Positions 31,501 through 44,481 are shown, counted from the first letter of the stretch. The stretch is DNA of 64,000 nt from Polytrichum commune (GCA_950295325.1 OX485804.1:69230033-69294032), one strand, 5' to 3'. The notes: a model not told the origin generated them from the letters alone. Made by a program: numbers and translations.

Positions 31501-33841
31501 AGGCAAATGGCTACTTACATATTATCAAGGAATTGGCATACATCTCGCACTAACTTAACCCCTACCTTCCCAAGTAATCCATTTTTGGTTGATGGATGAC
31601 TTCTTCCCTACATCAAGCCTACCTAATTCAGTTATCCATCATCAAAATAAGTATAAACATCGAGCCGACATGGATATCTACCCATAAAGTTATGAACTGT
31701 GCGATCTCGAGATGATTAGAATGTGTGAGAAAATTGTCAAAGTGGGGTTGGTCATGCTTTCGTTCTGTTGGGAGCTCATGTGAGGGTGTTGACTCCAATT
31801 AGTGTTTTGTCACTTTGATGGAAACTTTGCATGAACATCAAAGGTGAAATACTTTTCCGATGTTCATGTTAAAAATGCCTTTCTGCTCACACCGACCATT
31901 CGATTTGATATTTGGACACTCTCAACATCTTAAATTATTCTTTGCATATATGTTGTTGAAAATACAGGACAACGTACGTACTCCAAATGCAAGGTGGCTA
32001 ACCTATTGCGGTTTACATAGTTTGGCACGAGAATTGGTGGAGGTGCTCAATATTTGACTTGTTCCCATCTAGTGGGTTGCACAAGCATTCCGCTCATTTT
32101 TTCAGGATTGGTCAAAGGTTTTTATTTTGGGGAGGGGGGGGGGAGGGGTAAAACATGGCATTTTTGTGTGCATCCCTTTCTTCAGTTGCCACAATCTAAA
32201 AACCTAAAAGGGTTATTCATGCCCATTCTTCCCCTCGACATAACTCATCTCCTGTATTTCAAGATCCTATAAATAACTCCCAATTTAGCCTCAAAATTTG
32301 TCCATGAAAATTCCAAGACCAACATCGAGTGAAATGCACTCAAAAACAACCCTTCCCATATGGGCTTGGGAAAATTAAGGGCTAATTGCATGTTTTGCGA
32401 CATAGGAACCCTTCCCATATGGGCTTGAGAAATTTTTGGGTTAATTGCACGTTTTGCGACATAGGAGAAAGTGTTTGCGGAGCTTAAAGAAGCATCCATT
32501 TAAGCCCCCCCACCCCCACCCTCCCAAAACCGGTTACCTTTACATATCGGATCTTTTTACGGAGGTTGCTCATTGAAGTTGAAATATGGTTTTAGTGGGT
32601 GAACTATTTTTTTTCTTGGGGGGGGATGCAGAGGTCGTACTTTGCACAATCTCATGTACTAGCACGAGCCTTCATTGTTCACCGGGTTTTGGGAAGAGTA
32701 CCCTATGACCGTCCTTTCAAGGTATCTTCTACATTTGTACGTGATAAAATTGATAGTCAAAGCCACATTTAACCCCTTGTTCCCTTTGATACCGCGCTAT
32801 ATATACGTGAATGATTATGCAATATTGGTACACTACGGGTGGTTTTGTCAATACCCTAGTTAGTTAGTAATTAATAAAGAACATCATGCGGAGATTTCCA
32901 TACTTAAAGTGTCAAAGTTAAGAGTCTCATTAGACACTTTCAAGTACTTCATGATTGTATATGCGGGAGGTTCGTAGACAACATTGAGATTACGTGAACG
33001 TGTTCCCAATGTCAAATTAGTGCTTTTAAAATCTTCGAATTCATAGTGCTCTTTTATAAGTATTTTTGATGTGATTGTCATGTTCGTCTCTTGGACGATC
33101 ACTTATCTAGAATGTGCGATTCATAGTTGGATCTACAAGCATATGCTAGATTGTATAATGATCATTTGTGATATTTGTGACCACAATTGCGATTCAATCA
33201 ACGACTCTTCTTTATTTTTGGTTATATATCACACTAAATGCTTTACCTTTTCTTCTTCTTCTTCTACCAAGAGGGGATGTTCAACTATACATTCTCTCTT
33301 TTTGGACGATTGATGTCATGGAACTCTTCCCAATTTTGGCAAGGCATCGCTATTTTTGGATGAATGAGTCCTTTTGTATCCTTATTTTGTGTCCTTCATC
33401 GAATAACATGGACGTATAGCTTCTCCGTTGAGAAGATGCTTTCTATACTCCCTATCAATATATGAAATAACCAAAAAAAACACACACACACACACACCAT
33501 GGGATACATTACTTTACTTGTTTTGCGGGACACACAAAGAACTAGGAAGTGAAGGACGTTGTGGTTTCCCAAAGTACATTGATTGTGAGATTTAATGTAG
33601 AAGGCGGCTTTTACTTGCAACTTACAAATTTGTCTCTTCTCACAATAATTCGGTGACACTTGGTGTGTACTTGCTAGCTAGTAGCTCCTTCTTTTTTCTT
33701 GGTGCAACACTATTATTATTTTACACAACTATAGTAGTCGGTACTTAATGAGATTGGGTCATCTACAAAGTGTGGAGACGGGCCAAGGGCAAGGACGCAA
33801 GACATATATATATATATCAATTTTTTTAGAGAGGAGCCCTA
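31501..33841. other. No gene recognised; short tandem repeat and microsatellites
   Basis: Two copies of a unit of about 60 bp at about 32348-32466 share ACCCTTCCCATATGGGCTTG and GCAYGTTTTGCGACATAGGA. There are G-rich runs near 32131-32149 and 32619-32626, and an AC microsatellite at about 33479-33498. No coding sequence was recognised. Confidence 0.45.
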
Positions 33842-34158
33842 CACTAAATAGGATATTTAGTGTTTGATACATTAAATACGAGCATATACACTAAATATCA
33901 ATAACCCTATGAAGTAAGTAACATTAAATGTAAACTCAAACACTAAATAACAACTATGGTAATATGTGGAAGTTACATGTTTGAATTTAGTGTTAGTAAG
34001 GATATAAAAAAAATGATATAATAAGGGAGGTGACAGTAGGGAAGGTAGCGGCACATTTATGTCTAACGCTAATTATCAGGGTATTGAAAATTAGTGTTGA
34101 GCAGGGTATGGTGGTAACAACACTAAATATAATCAAACATTAAATATCCTATTTAGTG
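33842..34158. mobile_element. Inverted-repeat element with self-palindromic ends
   Basis: The left end CACTAAATAGGATATTTAGTG is itself a palindrome (CACTAAATA-GGA-TATTTAGTG) and continues TTTGAT. The right end is ATCAAACATTAAATATCCTA followed by TTTAGTG. The interior is rich in further CACTAAAT/ATTTAGTG words. A matching target duplication was not found. CACTA-like ends are possible but not shown. Confidence 0.5.
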
Positions 34159-34433
34159 AAGCTACAATTATTGGAGTGATGATACCACATATGGATGATT
34201 ATATAAAATTCATCCAAATGTGCACAGATTCCATCCAAAACTTGGCAATCTCATCCAATCTTTATGATTTTATAAGGGGTTGGTCTTTTGTTGATTTTCT
34301 CCATGATTCTATTTTTTTCATTTTGCACTTTGTAAAATCCATTTCGTATATTTATAATCAAATTTAAAAAATCTCCATATTAGACTTATTGCACTTCACC
34401 CTCTAAAACAAGGGACAAATTTATGTGCCTAAT

Positions 34434-34827
34434 TTGGTTATTAATTTTATTTTGACACCCATATTTGAACAATGTATGGCTAGATGTGGATCCAAGGACA
34501 AACACCAAAAAGGGATTAAATTAGTACATCATCCAAAATCGATTAGCTATTTACAATCAATAGGTAGTTAACATATGCGGGGGGGGGGGGGGGTGCCAGG
34601 TATTCATTTTCAAACTCAACACACATGCAATTTGATAATCATAACTAAGTAAAGGAAGGTTTGTTTTCAATCCCTTCTTATTTTGGCTAATGTTTCATCC
34701 CAAATTTATTGACGTAATATAAGTAATGTTAGGCAATTTGTTGATGTAATATAAGTAGTCTTACATAATTATGATTAGTAGAAGATAGAGAGCATGAAAA
34801 ACTAGCTGAATTACACCACATACCTTA
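34434..34827 (+). mobile_element. Dispersed MITE family copy with 15-base poly-G
   Basis: Shares ACACCAAAAAGGGATTAAAT, the poly-G position (34579-34593), TGGCTAATGTTTCATCCCAAATTTATTGA and the right end CACCACATACCTTA with other copies. The left end is diverged. Confidence 0.45.
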
Positions 34828-36181
34828 GATGACCACATAGAACTATTGGAAGGATTTAGTAGTTTGTGAAAATGAAGAGGCCGATCTATTTCATCTTTGC
34901 TTATGTTGAATGTATCATCCACGTGGGATTCAAGGGCCTCAACCATTGTGGGAATCATATGTGGCAATATTTGGGGGTTTGTTTTTGTTTTTGTTTTTTT
35001 GTTTTTTTTTGGAAAGGAGAGCCCTTTGTGATACCATTCAAATTGTTATATATTCCAATTGTATCAAAAACAAGTTCCTTTTATGGTCCATGTGACAGTT
35101 TGTATGGCCTTCAACAAGCAAATGTTAAAGTAAAATTTTATTTCGTCTATGAGATTGGAACGCTATTTTGCACAACCAACTACAAAAAAGAAGGTGGAAA
35201 TGCAGTCATATGTGTCAAGGGTGATTACATATACATGGTATGTATTTGAACCTAAGTCATTTCTATGAGCTCAAAGTTCCTTATATATGTACATATTGTA
35301 TTTTATAATTGTATGCTCAAATTCAAATATTACAATTAATCAATGAGTTAAATCTACATGGTGCCATTTTGGATAGTGTAAGAAAAAACAACAACAACAA
35401 CAAGAAAGAATCATAAATACCTCCATACAACATCTTGAGGTCCTCCAAAAAAGGATTAAACTGTAGGTTTGATCTTTTCTGGAGAAAATATCTATTTAGA
35501 GCTCTTTTGGTCATTGTGTATCGGAGCCTATTTTGAAAGTTGGGTGAAACTTTGGTACTTCCTCTTTCCACCTCTCAAACTTTGAGAGAATCTTAAGATC
35601 TAAAATAAGATATGTGCATGATCCACTGTCCTAAATCCTAGATAAGGCTAGCTTGGCCCATCCATGCAAGACAAGCTAGAAAGCCATTTTTAATAGCACA
35701 ACACCACTCTTTTTGTATGGTAATTTAAGCATCACAAAAACACGGGTAATTATGTGTTAATTCTCATAAACTCAAGGTTTGCAACTAAACCCACGATTTC
35801 ATCTACTGTACTTTACAATTAACTCTCTTGTCTAAGCAAAAATACAATTCTTGGGAAGTGTGTTGTACATATCTTGTTCATTCTATGTGTGGCAAATGGG
35901 TATTTTCAAAGGGGGAATTCAAAAGATAAAGTGTAGTCTCATATAGTTGAATCATTTAGAGTGAAAGTTTTGAGAATTTAGATTTTAGAGTTTCTTATTT
36001 TTTGTGTCTTGGAAGCTTGAGATTTAATGCAGGAATGAGAATCGTAGAGAATGTGAAAACAAGGTTACTAAGTAGATCAACATCTCTTTTCTTCTCAATA
36101 TCAATATTAGAAGCTAGGCTTACATTTCCTCTCTTTCAAAAAACTTAAAAGTTAAAATTTAGGTGCTTAGGAGTGATAGAC
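34828..36181. other. No gene recognised
   Basis: Plus-strand frames at 34866-35249 and a minus-strand frame at 35323-35571 are low-complexity (long T and A/C runs) and match nothing known. No transposon ends or RNA genes were recognised. Confidence 0.35.
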
Positions 36182-36507
36182 CACTAGTAGAAAACTATGC
36201 TAAAAAGAACCGCCATCGAAATTGGCTGCGATTTTTTTGACCAGCCTAATCTGCAGTTGCTAAACGATTGCATATTTGTTTTTTTGGTTAAGCAACCAAA
36301 ATTTTAGGAATTTGGGAGTGTGTAATATACCGTTGGAATGGCCTTGAAAATACCTTTCCAAAAAATAGATTATATATCTTAAAAAAGTTAAATTTTAGTT
36401 TCAAAACTATATATAGTTATAGTTATTTAGCGGCTGCAAATTAGGTTGGTCAAAAGAACTGCAACTGACTTTGGCTGCAGTTGTTTTGGGCATAATTTCT
36501 ACTAGTG
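36182..36507. mobile_element. CACTA-like non-autonomous element, 326 bp
   Basis: Ends CACTAGTAGAAAACTATGC and, at the right, GCATAATTTCTACTAGTG. The CACTA terminus followed by A-rich sequence is typical of plant CACTA (En/Spm) elements. Inner arms also pair (GCCTAATCTGCAGTTGC against GGCTGCAAATTAGG). The flanking triplets are GAC at the left and GAT at the right, one base short of a perfect 3-bp duplication. No transposase is encoded. Confidence 0.6.
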
Positions 36508-38967
36508 GATTAAGCATTGAGGCATTAGACTATATGAGGGGCTAGGTTAGTTACATTGAGTTATGTGTTACATGTACAATTTTTGCCCAATCACTTTGCA
36601 TATTTAGAACTTCCAGAGTGAGTTTGGTGCTCGAGAAGTGTGATAGGAAGCACTACGACTATATTGTAAGTATGTAATTACGTTTAGGTTGTGCCAACGT
36701 CCTTAGATTTATTTTACATGTAAGTTAGGTTCATGGACCAACTATATATTGAGTGGAATCATAAAAAGAAAATGAGTCATATATGATTGTATTGCATTGA
36801 AATCCATATATGATGATATAATCCACAACCTCCATGGTGAGCTTCATAAATGAGTCGCATTTATGAAGGCCAAAATTTGTCGCTCCAAAAAGTGCAAAAA
36901 TGATACCACCTACGTTAGTCAACACTAACATCATGATCGTAAATACCGCGTCCATTAAGACGTGGATACATGCGGCCCATTCAATGCGTTCCATATATAT
37001 TGGCCCAACTTTATGATGAGCGTTGCCAACTACATGTCAAATGTTCTATGACCATAAATGTATATCCGATCCCATAAATACGGGATGCGAGGATAGCAAG
37101 TATTTCTACTTACTCTAGTACGTAGAGGGACGACTCATGAACTCCAAGTTTCCGATCATGCCCCTTTTTTACAAGCTTTACTACTCTAGCACGCCTAATG
37201 AATTCGCCCTCCACACTCTCACATTGAATACCATTTATGAAGAGAAAACCCTCCTACAACTACACCACGAGTACTCAACCAATTGTACCATGATCTAACT
37301 ATATATCATAAGAACTCGAGAGCTCGTGTCTTGGAAAGAAATGCTTGTGTGGCCTTTGTAATCTTGTGGCCTCGTACCATCACCATAACTATAACCAACC
37401 CAAAGTCAACTATTCTCATCCAAATTTCACATTCATCCAATTTGTTTCCGTCAACCGCAAGATCCATCATCATTCGTTGAGAAACGTTATTAATGGCGGC
37501 ACCAACCAATGAGAATGTGATCATTTTTTTTTACATGATAATATAATTATGCAATGTGTTTGGTCAACTACGTTGGGTCCAATTCATGAGGGCGGCATCT
37601 AACTTAAGTAAATTTGAAGTCTCTATACTACACCAATTTTTTCAGGATTGAATTTCCACTAGAGTTGATGGAAAATCAATGTTATGTATGTATCGATATA
37701 TCAAGGATATTAAAAGATATATTTTCAAGTTTTGAAAGATAGAACACAATGTCATGGTATTAAAAAAAACCCCTTAAAAAATCTTGAATTTCAAAATGTT
37801 CTTCATTAAGATAGTGTTGTTCAGTTTTTTACAATGGTCACGAGGAAATCAAGAGGCTCAATTTCAGAAGCAAAGAATCTTGACATCCCAAGGCCCAAAA
37901 TTGAGCATCATGTGCCCTTGTCCTTGGGGCCCATGAAAAAATCAAGATTTCATAAGAAATGTTTATGGTATGTTATAATTGATATTATGGAATTTTGCAA
38001 TGCTAAATGTGAAAATACCAATTGGGGTATCAACATTTGAACACAAGGATGTGATGATGGTGGGTCATGTATTCAATAACCATACACACATATCCTTATT
38101 GATATACATGTTGAGCATAGATACCTTCACAACATTGGTAAGAACACATGTGTAACACTAAGCTAACTATAGAATCCTATCAACTTAAAACCAAAATAAA
38201 CTAAAGTAATGTATTGGATACATTGATTATGGTATAATATGTGGGCCACACTACTTTGGAAGTGGGACATTGTGCCCACTCATTTAACAACTCCTTAAAC
38301 CTAGTTTATCCACTAATACTTGGATGACATGCAAACCAAAATAAAATAATAAATAAAATAATAAATCCATAAAATTTTAGGATCCAACACCATAATAACA
38401 AATTGCCCTCATGATTAGACCATGTGAATGATGTTCTATAAAATAAAGGCACATTCGTTTTTTTTTTTTGAAAAAGTGTTTCCACGACGTTGGGTCTTTC
38501 AAAACATTGATTGTTCATTAGATTTGGACAAGCGTTAACTTAATGAGACATATTCTTGCTTAATCCAATGGTCAAAATTGATTTGTGGAATTGGAAGTGC
38601 AGTAGTTCCATAATAGGGCCACATAATTTTATTGTGATTTTAGAACATGAATCTCATCCGCAATGAATTTTCCTTCAAGGCTAGATTTTACAATATTTAT
38701 TTCATATTTTCCTCTTCAATCGTCACTGAATTTTCAATACGTTAGTGAAATTGTTCAGTTTGAGTTACTTTGGCCGTTGGATTTAGATTGATGTGCTAGT
38801 AGTAGTGATGTTTGTAGATGCTCATATTATTTAGCACATAACTTACAACTTGGGCCTCTAAACACGAACTCACCTTAAATATCTTGAAATTGAGTTATCA
38901 CCTGCTAATATTTGACACATAATCATATTGAGTTGCCCATAATATACTTTTAGTACATGGTAGGAAA
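36508..38967. other. No gene recognised
   Basis: AT-rich non-coding DNA. Short frames (36731-36994 minus, 37283-37480 plus, 37834-38040 plus) are unrecognised and have no splice support. Confidence 0.35.
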
Positions 38968-39136
38968 TAAACTAAAACCATGCACACACTTACTCATGGG
39001 CATAGCCAGTGGCTGGATGTAACGTACTTGAGTTCCAAACACTTGTTGGCTAAAAAAAAACGTAAAAATGCCCCAGACTAGTTGGCGTTGTCTGCTGGCC
39101 ATGCTTTCTAGTAAGTGTGGGCATGGTATAAGTTTT
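38968..39136. mobile_element. Fold-back element, about 169 bp
   Basis: Left arm AAACTAAAACCATGCACACA-CTTACT pairs with right arm AGTAAGTGTGGGCATGGTAT-AAGTTT. The inner arms pair more weakly (CATAGCCAGTGGCTGG against CTGCTGGCCATGC). No coding capacity; superfamily unknown. Confidence 0.5.
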
Positions 39137-40785
39137 GTTTGTGTTTAGGAGAATGCATAGATACTTCGGGGAGCCCTCAAATCACTTTAATGAAGTAGGG
39201 GTTTTGTGAATGGCTTCTACATCACTTAGAGGGTTTGGAGAACCTACACTTGGATCATATACTGTAAATAGTGGAGAGAGTCTTGATCGTTTAAAAATCT
39301 CTAGCCTATTTAGCTCTAAACACTTAAGACTTGCCATATGAGAGAGAGAGAGAGAACTCACCCCAGTGTTGCCACCAACGTGAATTATGGTGTTGTTGCT
39401 TTATCTTTGAGTTGATCTAACATTAATTGTGATCTCGTAATGGGCCAATGATGATATGTAGTACCATTGAGGGTTTATTGTTCAAATGCCTCTCATATGG
39501 CTACTATGAGTGAAAATTGGCCAGAATATCGTGAATGAAACCCCAAAAACCAAAAATAAGAAAAAGAACTTCAACGTTGAAATTAGGCCTTGTAAGAATG
39601 TTACACGTTTTGGGTTAATTTTGGCTGGACCTCGGTTGGACTTAGTAACTCTTTTGGTTAATGAGGTAATCCAAAAGCCCTCCATATGGCACCTTGAGGT
39701 CCATAATGGGCCTCTTAGACCACTAAGAGTCGAGTAAATCTAGATCTAAGATTTCATCAAAATTGATTAGTGCATATGAGAGTATCATTTGTATTCTCAA
39801 TACATGCACATTTGTAAGCTGCAACAAAGCAAATTATTTGGAGAAAGGAAACTAGAAGCAAATGGTGGCCATATAAATCATACGTACTTTGAGACGCAAT
39901 GTGATCCAAACATCACATTAAATATGTAACTTCCACAAATAACATAGACTTGTACATGCAACAAAAACATGTTTATAACAAGAGTTGTAGTGCACGTCTA
40001 GTCTATGTCAACTCTATCATAGGCTCCACCAATAATACTATATGTATACAAGTTCATTTCATGTCTAAAGCTCATGCAAAATTCACTTGATACCCAATTG
40101 TTAAGAATTTGAGATTTGGTCACCTAGCCCACGTCGCACAAGTCCAAATCCGAACTCTAAAAAATAATCCCCCTCATTGCAAGGGAATCAATCTACCTAG
40201 TTTTGTTGTAGTCACCTCTGCGAGGCAAAGGAACGTCGATGTAATCACAAAAACATGGGCATGATGGGTCAAAACCATACCTTTACATACCTCCATAGAC
40301 CTATTGTATCTTTACATATCATCTAAACATCCCATAAATAGCCCTATTATACATACATGCCTTACCTTCAACAATACCCCTCCTTGTGTGTATGATGTAT
40401 GGGTTTTTGTTTTAGCTAACACCCCTTTTGTGCACCCGCATGCTTAGGTACTATCTCGATACTCGATCCTACTCGATACTCAAAATGGATGAGCATGATT
40501 CTGAGACCAAAACCACACAAGGCCATCCTTATCCTTATCAAATATTCAGGAGGAGATTTTTTCGTATTTCACTTTCATATTATCAACAAACAAGACATCA
40601 CTCAGGCTACCATGCTTGCTCCCTTTCCTATACGGCGAAGGCCGTGAATCTGCTTGTCTTGGTAGCCTAAACCAGTTGGCCGTTGTATTAGTGTGACCGG
40701 ATGGCTTGTGTCAAGCCCCACCTTGCAAACTAGCATGCAACAATTGATTGATACTATATTCCTTAATTGAAATACACTTTGCACT
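39137..40785. other. No gene recognised
   Basis: Contains a GA microsatellite at about 39341-39354. The frames here are short and unrecognised. Confidence 0.35.
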
Positions 40786-41226
40786 CCAATAACCGGAATA
40801 ATGTCCAACCCAATTGACCATTCAACCTCATAGAATGAACAATGTTCAGGCTCACTCTTGTTCGTTTTGCAAGGGTGGCCCAACTTAGAGGGGAGAATGA
40901 TCCTTGTAAAATTCCCGCTCCCTAATGCTCAAGTGTAATTTTATGGACCGCCACCTTAAAGCCATCCAGTAACTGAAATAATATCCAACCCAATTGACCA
41001 TTCAACCCCGTAGAATGAACAATGTTCATGCTGATTACTATTCGTTTTACAAGAGTGGCCCAACTTAAAGGGGAGAATGATCCTTGTAAAATTCCCACTC
41101 CCTAATGCTCAAGTGTAATGTTATAGACCGCCACCTTAAAGCCATCCAGTAACTGGAACAATATCCAACCCAATTGACCATTCAACCCCATAGAATGAAC
41201 AATGTTCATGCTGATTACTATTCGTT

Positions 41227-41724
41227 CACGGGTAGATCACTTAGTGCATTTTAAAAACGACGTGCGGCATAATATAGAGAGGATTAAAATCATTTGAAAT
41301 AAAAATTATAAAGGAATTCCAAATAATGAAGGGGCCATTAAATGTAGACAATCCCATTATAAGTAAGTTAGATGTACATAAAACGTGGGCCATTATTTTT
41401 TTGTAAAATTAATATAGGGGCTGAAGATAAGGATCCTAGGAGGTATGTTTAGTATGGTATGTAAATGGGTTTAGGACTCACGGGGATGGATGATAATTGG
41501 GATTTCCGTTTGTCCAAAAATGAATTAAAAGGAATATAGAGTACAAAAAATTGCAATGACTTGGACAATATAAGTAATGAAAGGGTGCAAACAAATGGGC
41601 CATTTTTGAAATTTAAGTAATTATAGGGAGGCTTTAATTCAACCCTTGAAGGTAAATAGCCCCAAAACAAATAACCCCCAGCCGCACGTGGTGCACAAAA
41701 ATGCCTTAGAGTGATCTACCTGTG
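41227..41724. mobile_element. hAT-like non-autonomous element 1 (498 bp)
   Basis: Ends CACGGGTAGATCACTTAGTG and, at the right, AGAGTGATCTACCTGTG. It is flanked by a perfect 8-bp duplication TATTCGTT (41219-41226 and 41725-41732), as made by hAT transposases. Subterminal ACGTGCGGC and GCCGCACGTGGTGCAC pair. No transposase is encoded. Confidence 0.85.
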
Positions 41725-41821
41725 TATTCGTTTTGCAAGGGTGGCCCAACTTTAAGGGGAGAATGATCCTTGTAAAATTCTTGCTCCCTAGTGCTCAAGT
41801 GTAATGTTATGGACCGCCACC

Positions 41822-42232
41822 CACGGGGGGATCACACCCCCTTACATTTCATAACCACGTGCGATAAAATTTTGCTACCCTATATTACATGCCATAGATA
41901 ATTTTTAAAATTATGATATTTTTTCTACATACACATAACCATTGATAATATCTTTTGTATATTTTTTTGAAATTTTTAGTCTTCTTCATTTTTTGTAGTA
42001 ATTTGTTTAGTTCAATGTTGCGTCATTCTAGTTAGAAACGGTATGTTTTATAAAAAAAAACAAATCATCAAATTTGGTTACCAATTTTTACTATGTAATA
42101 GATACTATGTATATCTACTCATGGGAAAAAAATCATAAACTTTTGAACCATTTTGGTGATGTTTTTATGTAAAAGTAGATTTTGTTTTATCGCACGTGGT
42201 GTTCAACTTGACAATGAAGTGCACCCCCCGTG
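41822..42232. mobile_element. hAT-like non-autonomous element 2 (411 bp)
   Basis: Ends CACGGGGGGATCACAC and, at the right, GTGCACCCCCCGTG, with a perfect 8-bp duplication CCGCCACC (41814-41821 and 42233-42240). It shares with element 1 the CACGGG tip and the subterminal pair ACCACGTGCGATAAAAT / TTATCGCACGTGGTG, so the two belong to related families. Confidence 0.85.
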
Positions 42233-42429
42233 CCGCCACCTTAAAACCATCCAGCAACTGGAATAATATCCAACTTAGTTGACCATTCAATCCCGTAGAA
42301 TGAACAATGTTCATGTTGCTTACTGTTCGTTTTGCAAGGGTGGCCCAACTTAAAGGGGAGAATGATCCTTGTAAAATTCCCACTCCCTAGTGCTCAAGTG
42401 TAATGGTATGGACTGCCACCATAAAGCCT

Positions 42430-43146
42430 TGACACTCCGATCTTTGGAATTTCGGAAAGCCTTTTGCCAGCATCATCATCATCATGAAACTCGAAGTGTC
42501 CCACGATTGCTTTTACTTATGCGAGAGAGAGAGAGAGAGAGAGAATGTGGTGGCGCAAAAGGTCAGTGGAGTAGGTCCAAGTACGTTTATGGGCGGGCGG
42601 GGAATAATTAAAGGAACCACAAGAGCTTTGAATTCCTGCCCGCCCGGCCGCCCGCCTGCCGAAAATTTAAGGTCGCAAGCATGGGCGTCAATCAAGTCCG
42701 AACACGTGTTCCATGTTATTCCCTCAAAAAGCTCCACCGCCTTCATTAAACTTACGCAAAATCCCCAACTTACACATTGTTCCACTTCCCTTGAAAGTCC
42801 AACCCCACCCCTTTCTTCCGTTGCCACGACGGAGGATTTCTTAGCCATAGCCAGCCGAAAAGAAAAAAGAAAAAGAAAAAGAAAAAGAAAAAGAAAAAGA
42901 AAAACCAACTTCACGATCCACGTGATGATAAAAAAATGGAATATTCCTCGGTCACATGGCTCGTGGAATGTTGTGTTACTCAGGAGTTCAATTTTTACCA
43001 ACGAAAGTTCAATAGTTGTTGTTTGGATATTATGGGACATGAATGACTTTGCTTGGTATAGTATTACCTTCTTGTTAAATAGTTATAGCATTGCCTAGCT
43101 ATGAATAATAACACACACTAGCTGGGATGGCCGATGTAGTATAGAT
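42430..43146. other. Unassigned GC-richer island with microsatellites
   Basis: Holds a GA repeat (about 42522-42543), a GC-rich palindrome-like stretch (GGGCGGGCGGGG at 42591-42602 against CCCGCCCGGCCGCCCGCC at about 42638-42656), and an AAAAG microsatellite (about 42857-42904). A plus frame (42484-43098) and a minus frame (42513-43040) overlap here, but both are mostly repeat-encoded. No gene is called. Confidence 0.35.
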
Positions 43147-43255
43147 GTGGCATCTGAATGACATGATCGAAATCTAGCACAAAATGATCAAAATGACACC
43201 AGAATTTGTCATTTTGGTTCAATCGTGTTCCATGGTTGTGTCATTTAGTTACCAC
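43147..43255. mobile_element. Short fold-back element, 109 bp
   Basis: The left arm GTGGCATCTGAATGACA is the near complement of the right end TGTCATTTAGTTACCAC, and the inner parts also pair (CAAAATGACA against TGTCATTTTG). The near-perfect hairpin could also be read as a hairpin RNA precursor, but nothing supports transcription. Confidence 0.45.
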
Positions 43256-43889
43256 TTCTGTACTTGTGAGTGCAAGCTTCGTGTTGGTTGCACCAATTTA
43301 AAGAAGAAGAAGATTGTCTTGTGAACCTGGGGGGTGGACTCTTCATACCACGTATGAACTAATGTGAGTTTAAGAAGGGGTATTATTTGAGGCGTTGGCG
43401 TACTTAGTATACAAAAGGGAGAGGTATTATTTTCTCTGGTGTGTACATCTAAAAAGGTAAGAAAGTTTTATGAAGTAAAGGTAGTTATACAGAAGGGGAG
43501 CCCAAGGTTTAGAGACATGATTGAGAATTGATGTGTTAGTTTCATTCAATTCAAGTCTTCATTCATTGTTGTCATATGGTCATAGTCCTTAATGATTACT
43601 ATGTATGTTCTTGTCAGGGTTTGCATTTAAGTTCTAGGTTTTTACAAACTAGAGGCTCTTGGAGCGCTCATGTCATGGATTTTGCCTTTGTTTAATATCA
43701 ATCCTCCCTTTGGTTACTCAATTTACGGATAACCACCTTACAATATTGAGAGCTTTCAAGAACATTGGTCAAGCTCTCAAATCTTTAAGCCTTGAATGAA
43801 AGCTTGCCAACTTCGAGTAGCAATCTCCTTCACATTGCAAGTTCAAGCTCTTAACTTGAGCTCTTTGGTGTAAAGGGGGCCTTACATTC

Positions 43890-43972
43890 AAGATTGTCAT
43901 ATAGTATCATATAGTATCAAGATTGTCATATAGTATCATATAGTATCAAGATTGTCATATAATATCATATTG
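43890..43972. repeat. 29-bp minisatellite, about 2.8 copies
   Basis: The unit is AAGATTGTCATATAGTATC followed by ATATAGTATC. The first two copies are identical and the third ends in ATAATATCATATTGG. Each unit itself holds a 10-bp internal repeat (ATATAGTATC). Confidence 0.85.
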
Positions 43973-44298
43973 GCAATAAGCGGACATGACACTTTGAGAC
44001 CTCTAGGCATGTAATTTAAGCCCTTCACAAATAATGTACGTGACACTAAATACCAGAAAGGATGTAGTGGCTGCCAGTGATTGGTGCCCTCACTTCACTC
44101 ATATTTAGACTAAGTGAAGCATGGATTTACATTCCATGACATTATCTAGGATCATTTGGCGTGGGGATCTAGGCAAATCCACCATTAGAGGTACAAATGT
44201 TCTTTATGAAGCAGTTGATTTAGGATAAACTTCTTAAGCCCTTTTGGAAATATTCGGGCTTGGGCCTTTGAGAGTGGAGAGAGGGAATTATCACGTAC

Positions 44299-44481
44299 GA
44301 GCGCACCTCTCATTCATCCAACATAAAAGTCTCGAAATAATATGCGGCCCCGAGGTAATTTGTTTTAGTTCATTCGACACCAAAAGTAGCTTCAAAGACT
44401 CTGAATCACTCTAATCCAAATCATTTGAGATGAATCCACCGCAAACTTATAGGGGGGTCATGCTGTTATGTTGGATGGTAT
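44299..44481. mobile_element. Second copy of the MITE seen at 17448-17641
   Basis: Left end GAGCGCACCTCTCATTCATC and right end TTATGTTGGATGGTATG, with the shared internal TCATTTGAGATGAATCCACC. The right end is shortened relative to the first copy. Confidence 0.55.

Larger units (their letters stand above)
40786..42429. repeat. 180-bp tandem repeat, four units, one carrying two transposons
   Basis: The units begin CCARTAACYGGAATAAT or a variant: unit 1 40786-40965, unit 2 40966-41145, unit 3 from 41146, unit 4 42251-42429. Shared words are CCAACCCAATTGACCATTCA, AGAATGAACAATGTTCA, GGGTGGCCCAACTTAAAGG or a variant, GAATGATCCTTGTAAAATTC and CTCAAGTGTAATGTTATGG. Unit 3 is split by hAT-like insertions; removing them and one duplicate of each target site leaves 81 + 89 + 10 = 180 bp, exactly one unit. 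No coding role is evident. Confidence 0.9.

Noticed and set aside
42484-43098. Overlapping frames of 204 and 175 codons on opposite strands
   Set aside because: Largely encoded by GA and AAAAG microsatellites (runs of Arg-Glu, Lys-Arg or Phe-Leu).
43147-43255. Fold-back as a microRNA precursor
   Set aside because: Arms pair along the whole length as in a small transposon; no evidence of transcription or a known mature sequence.
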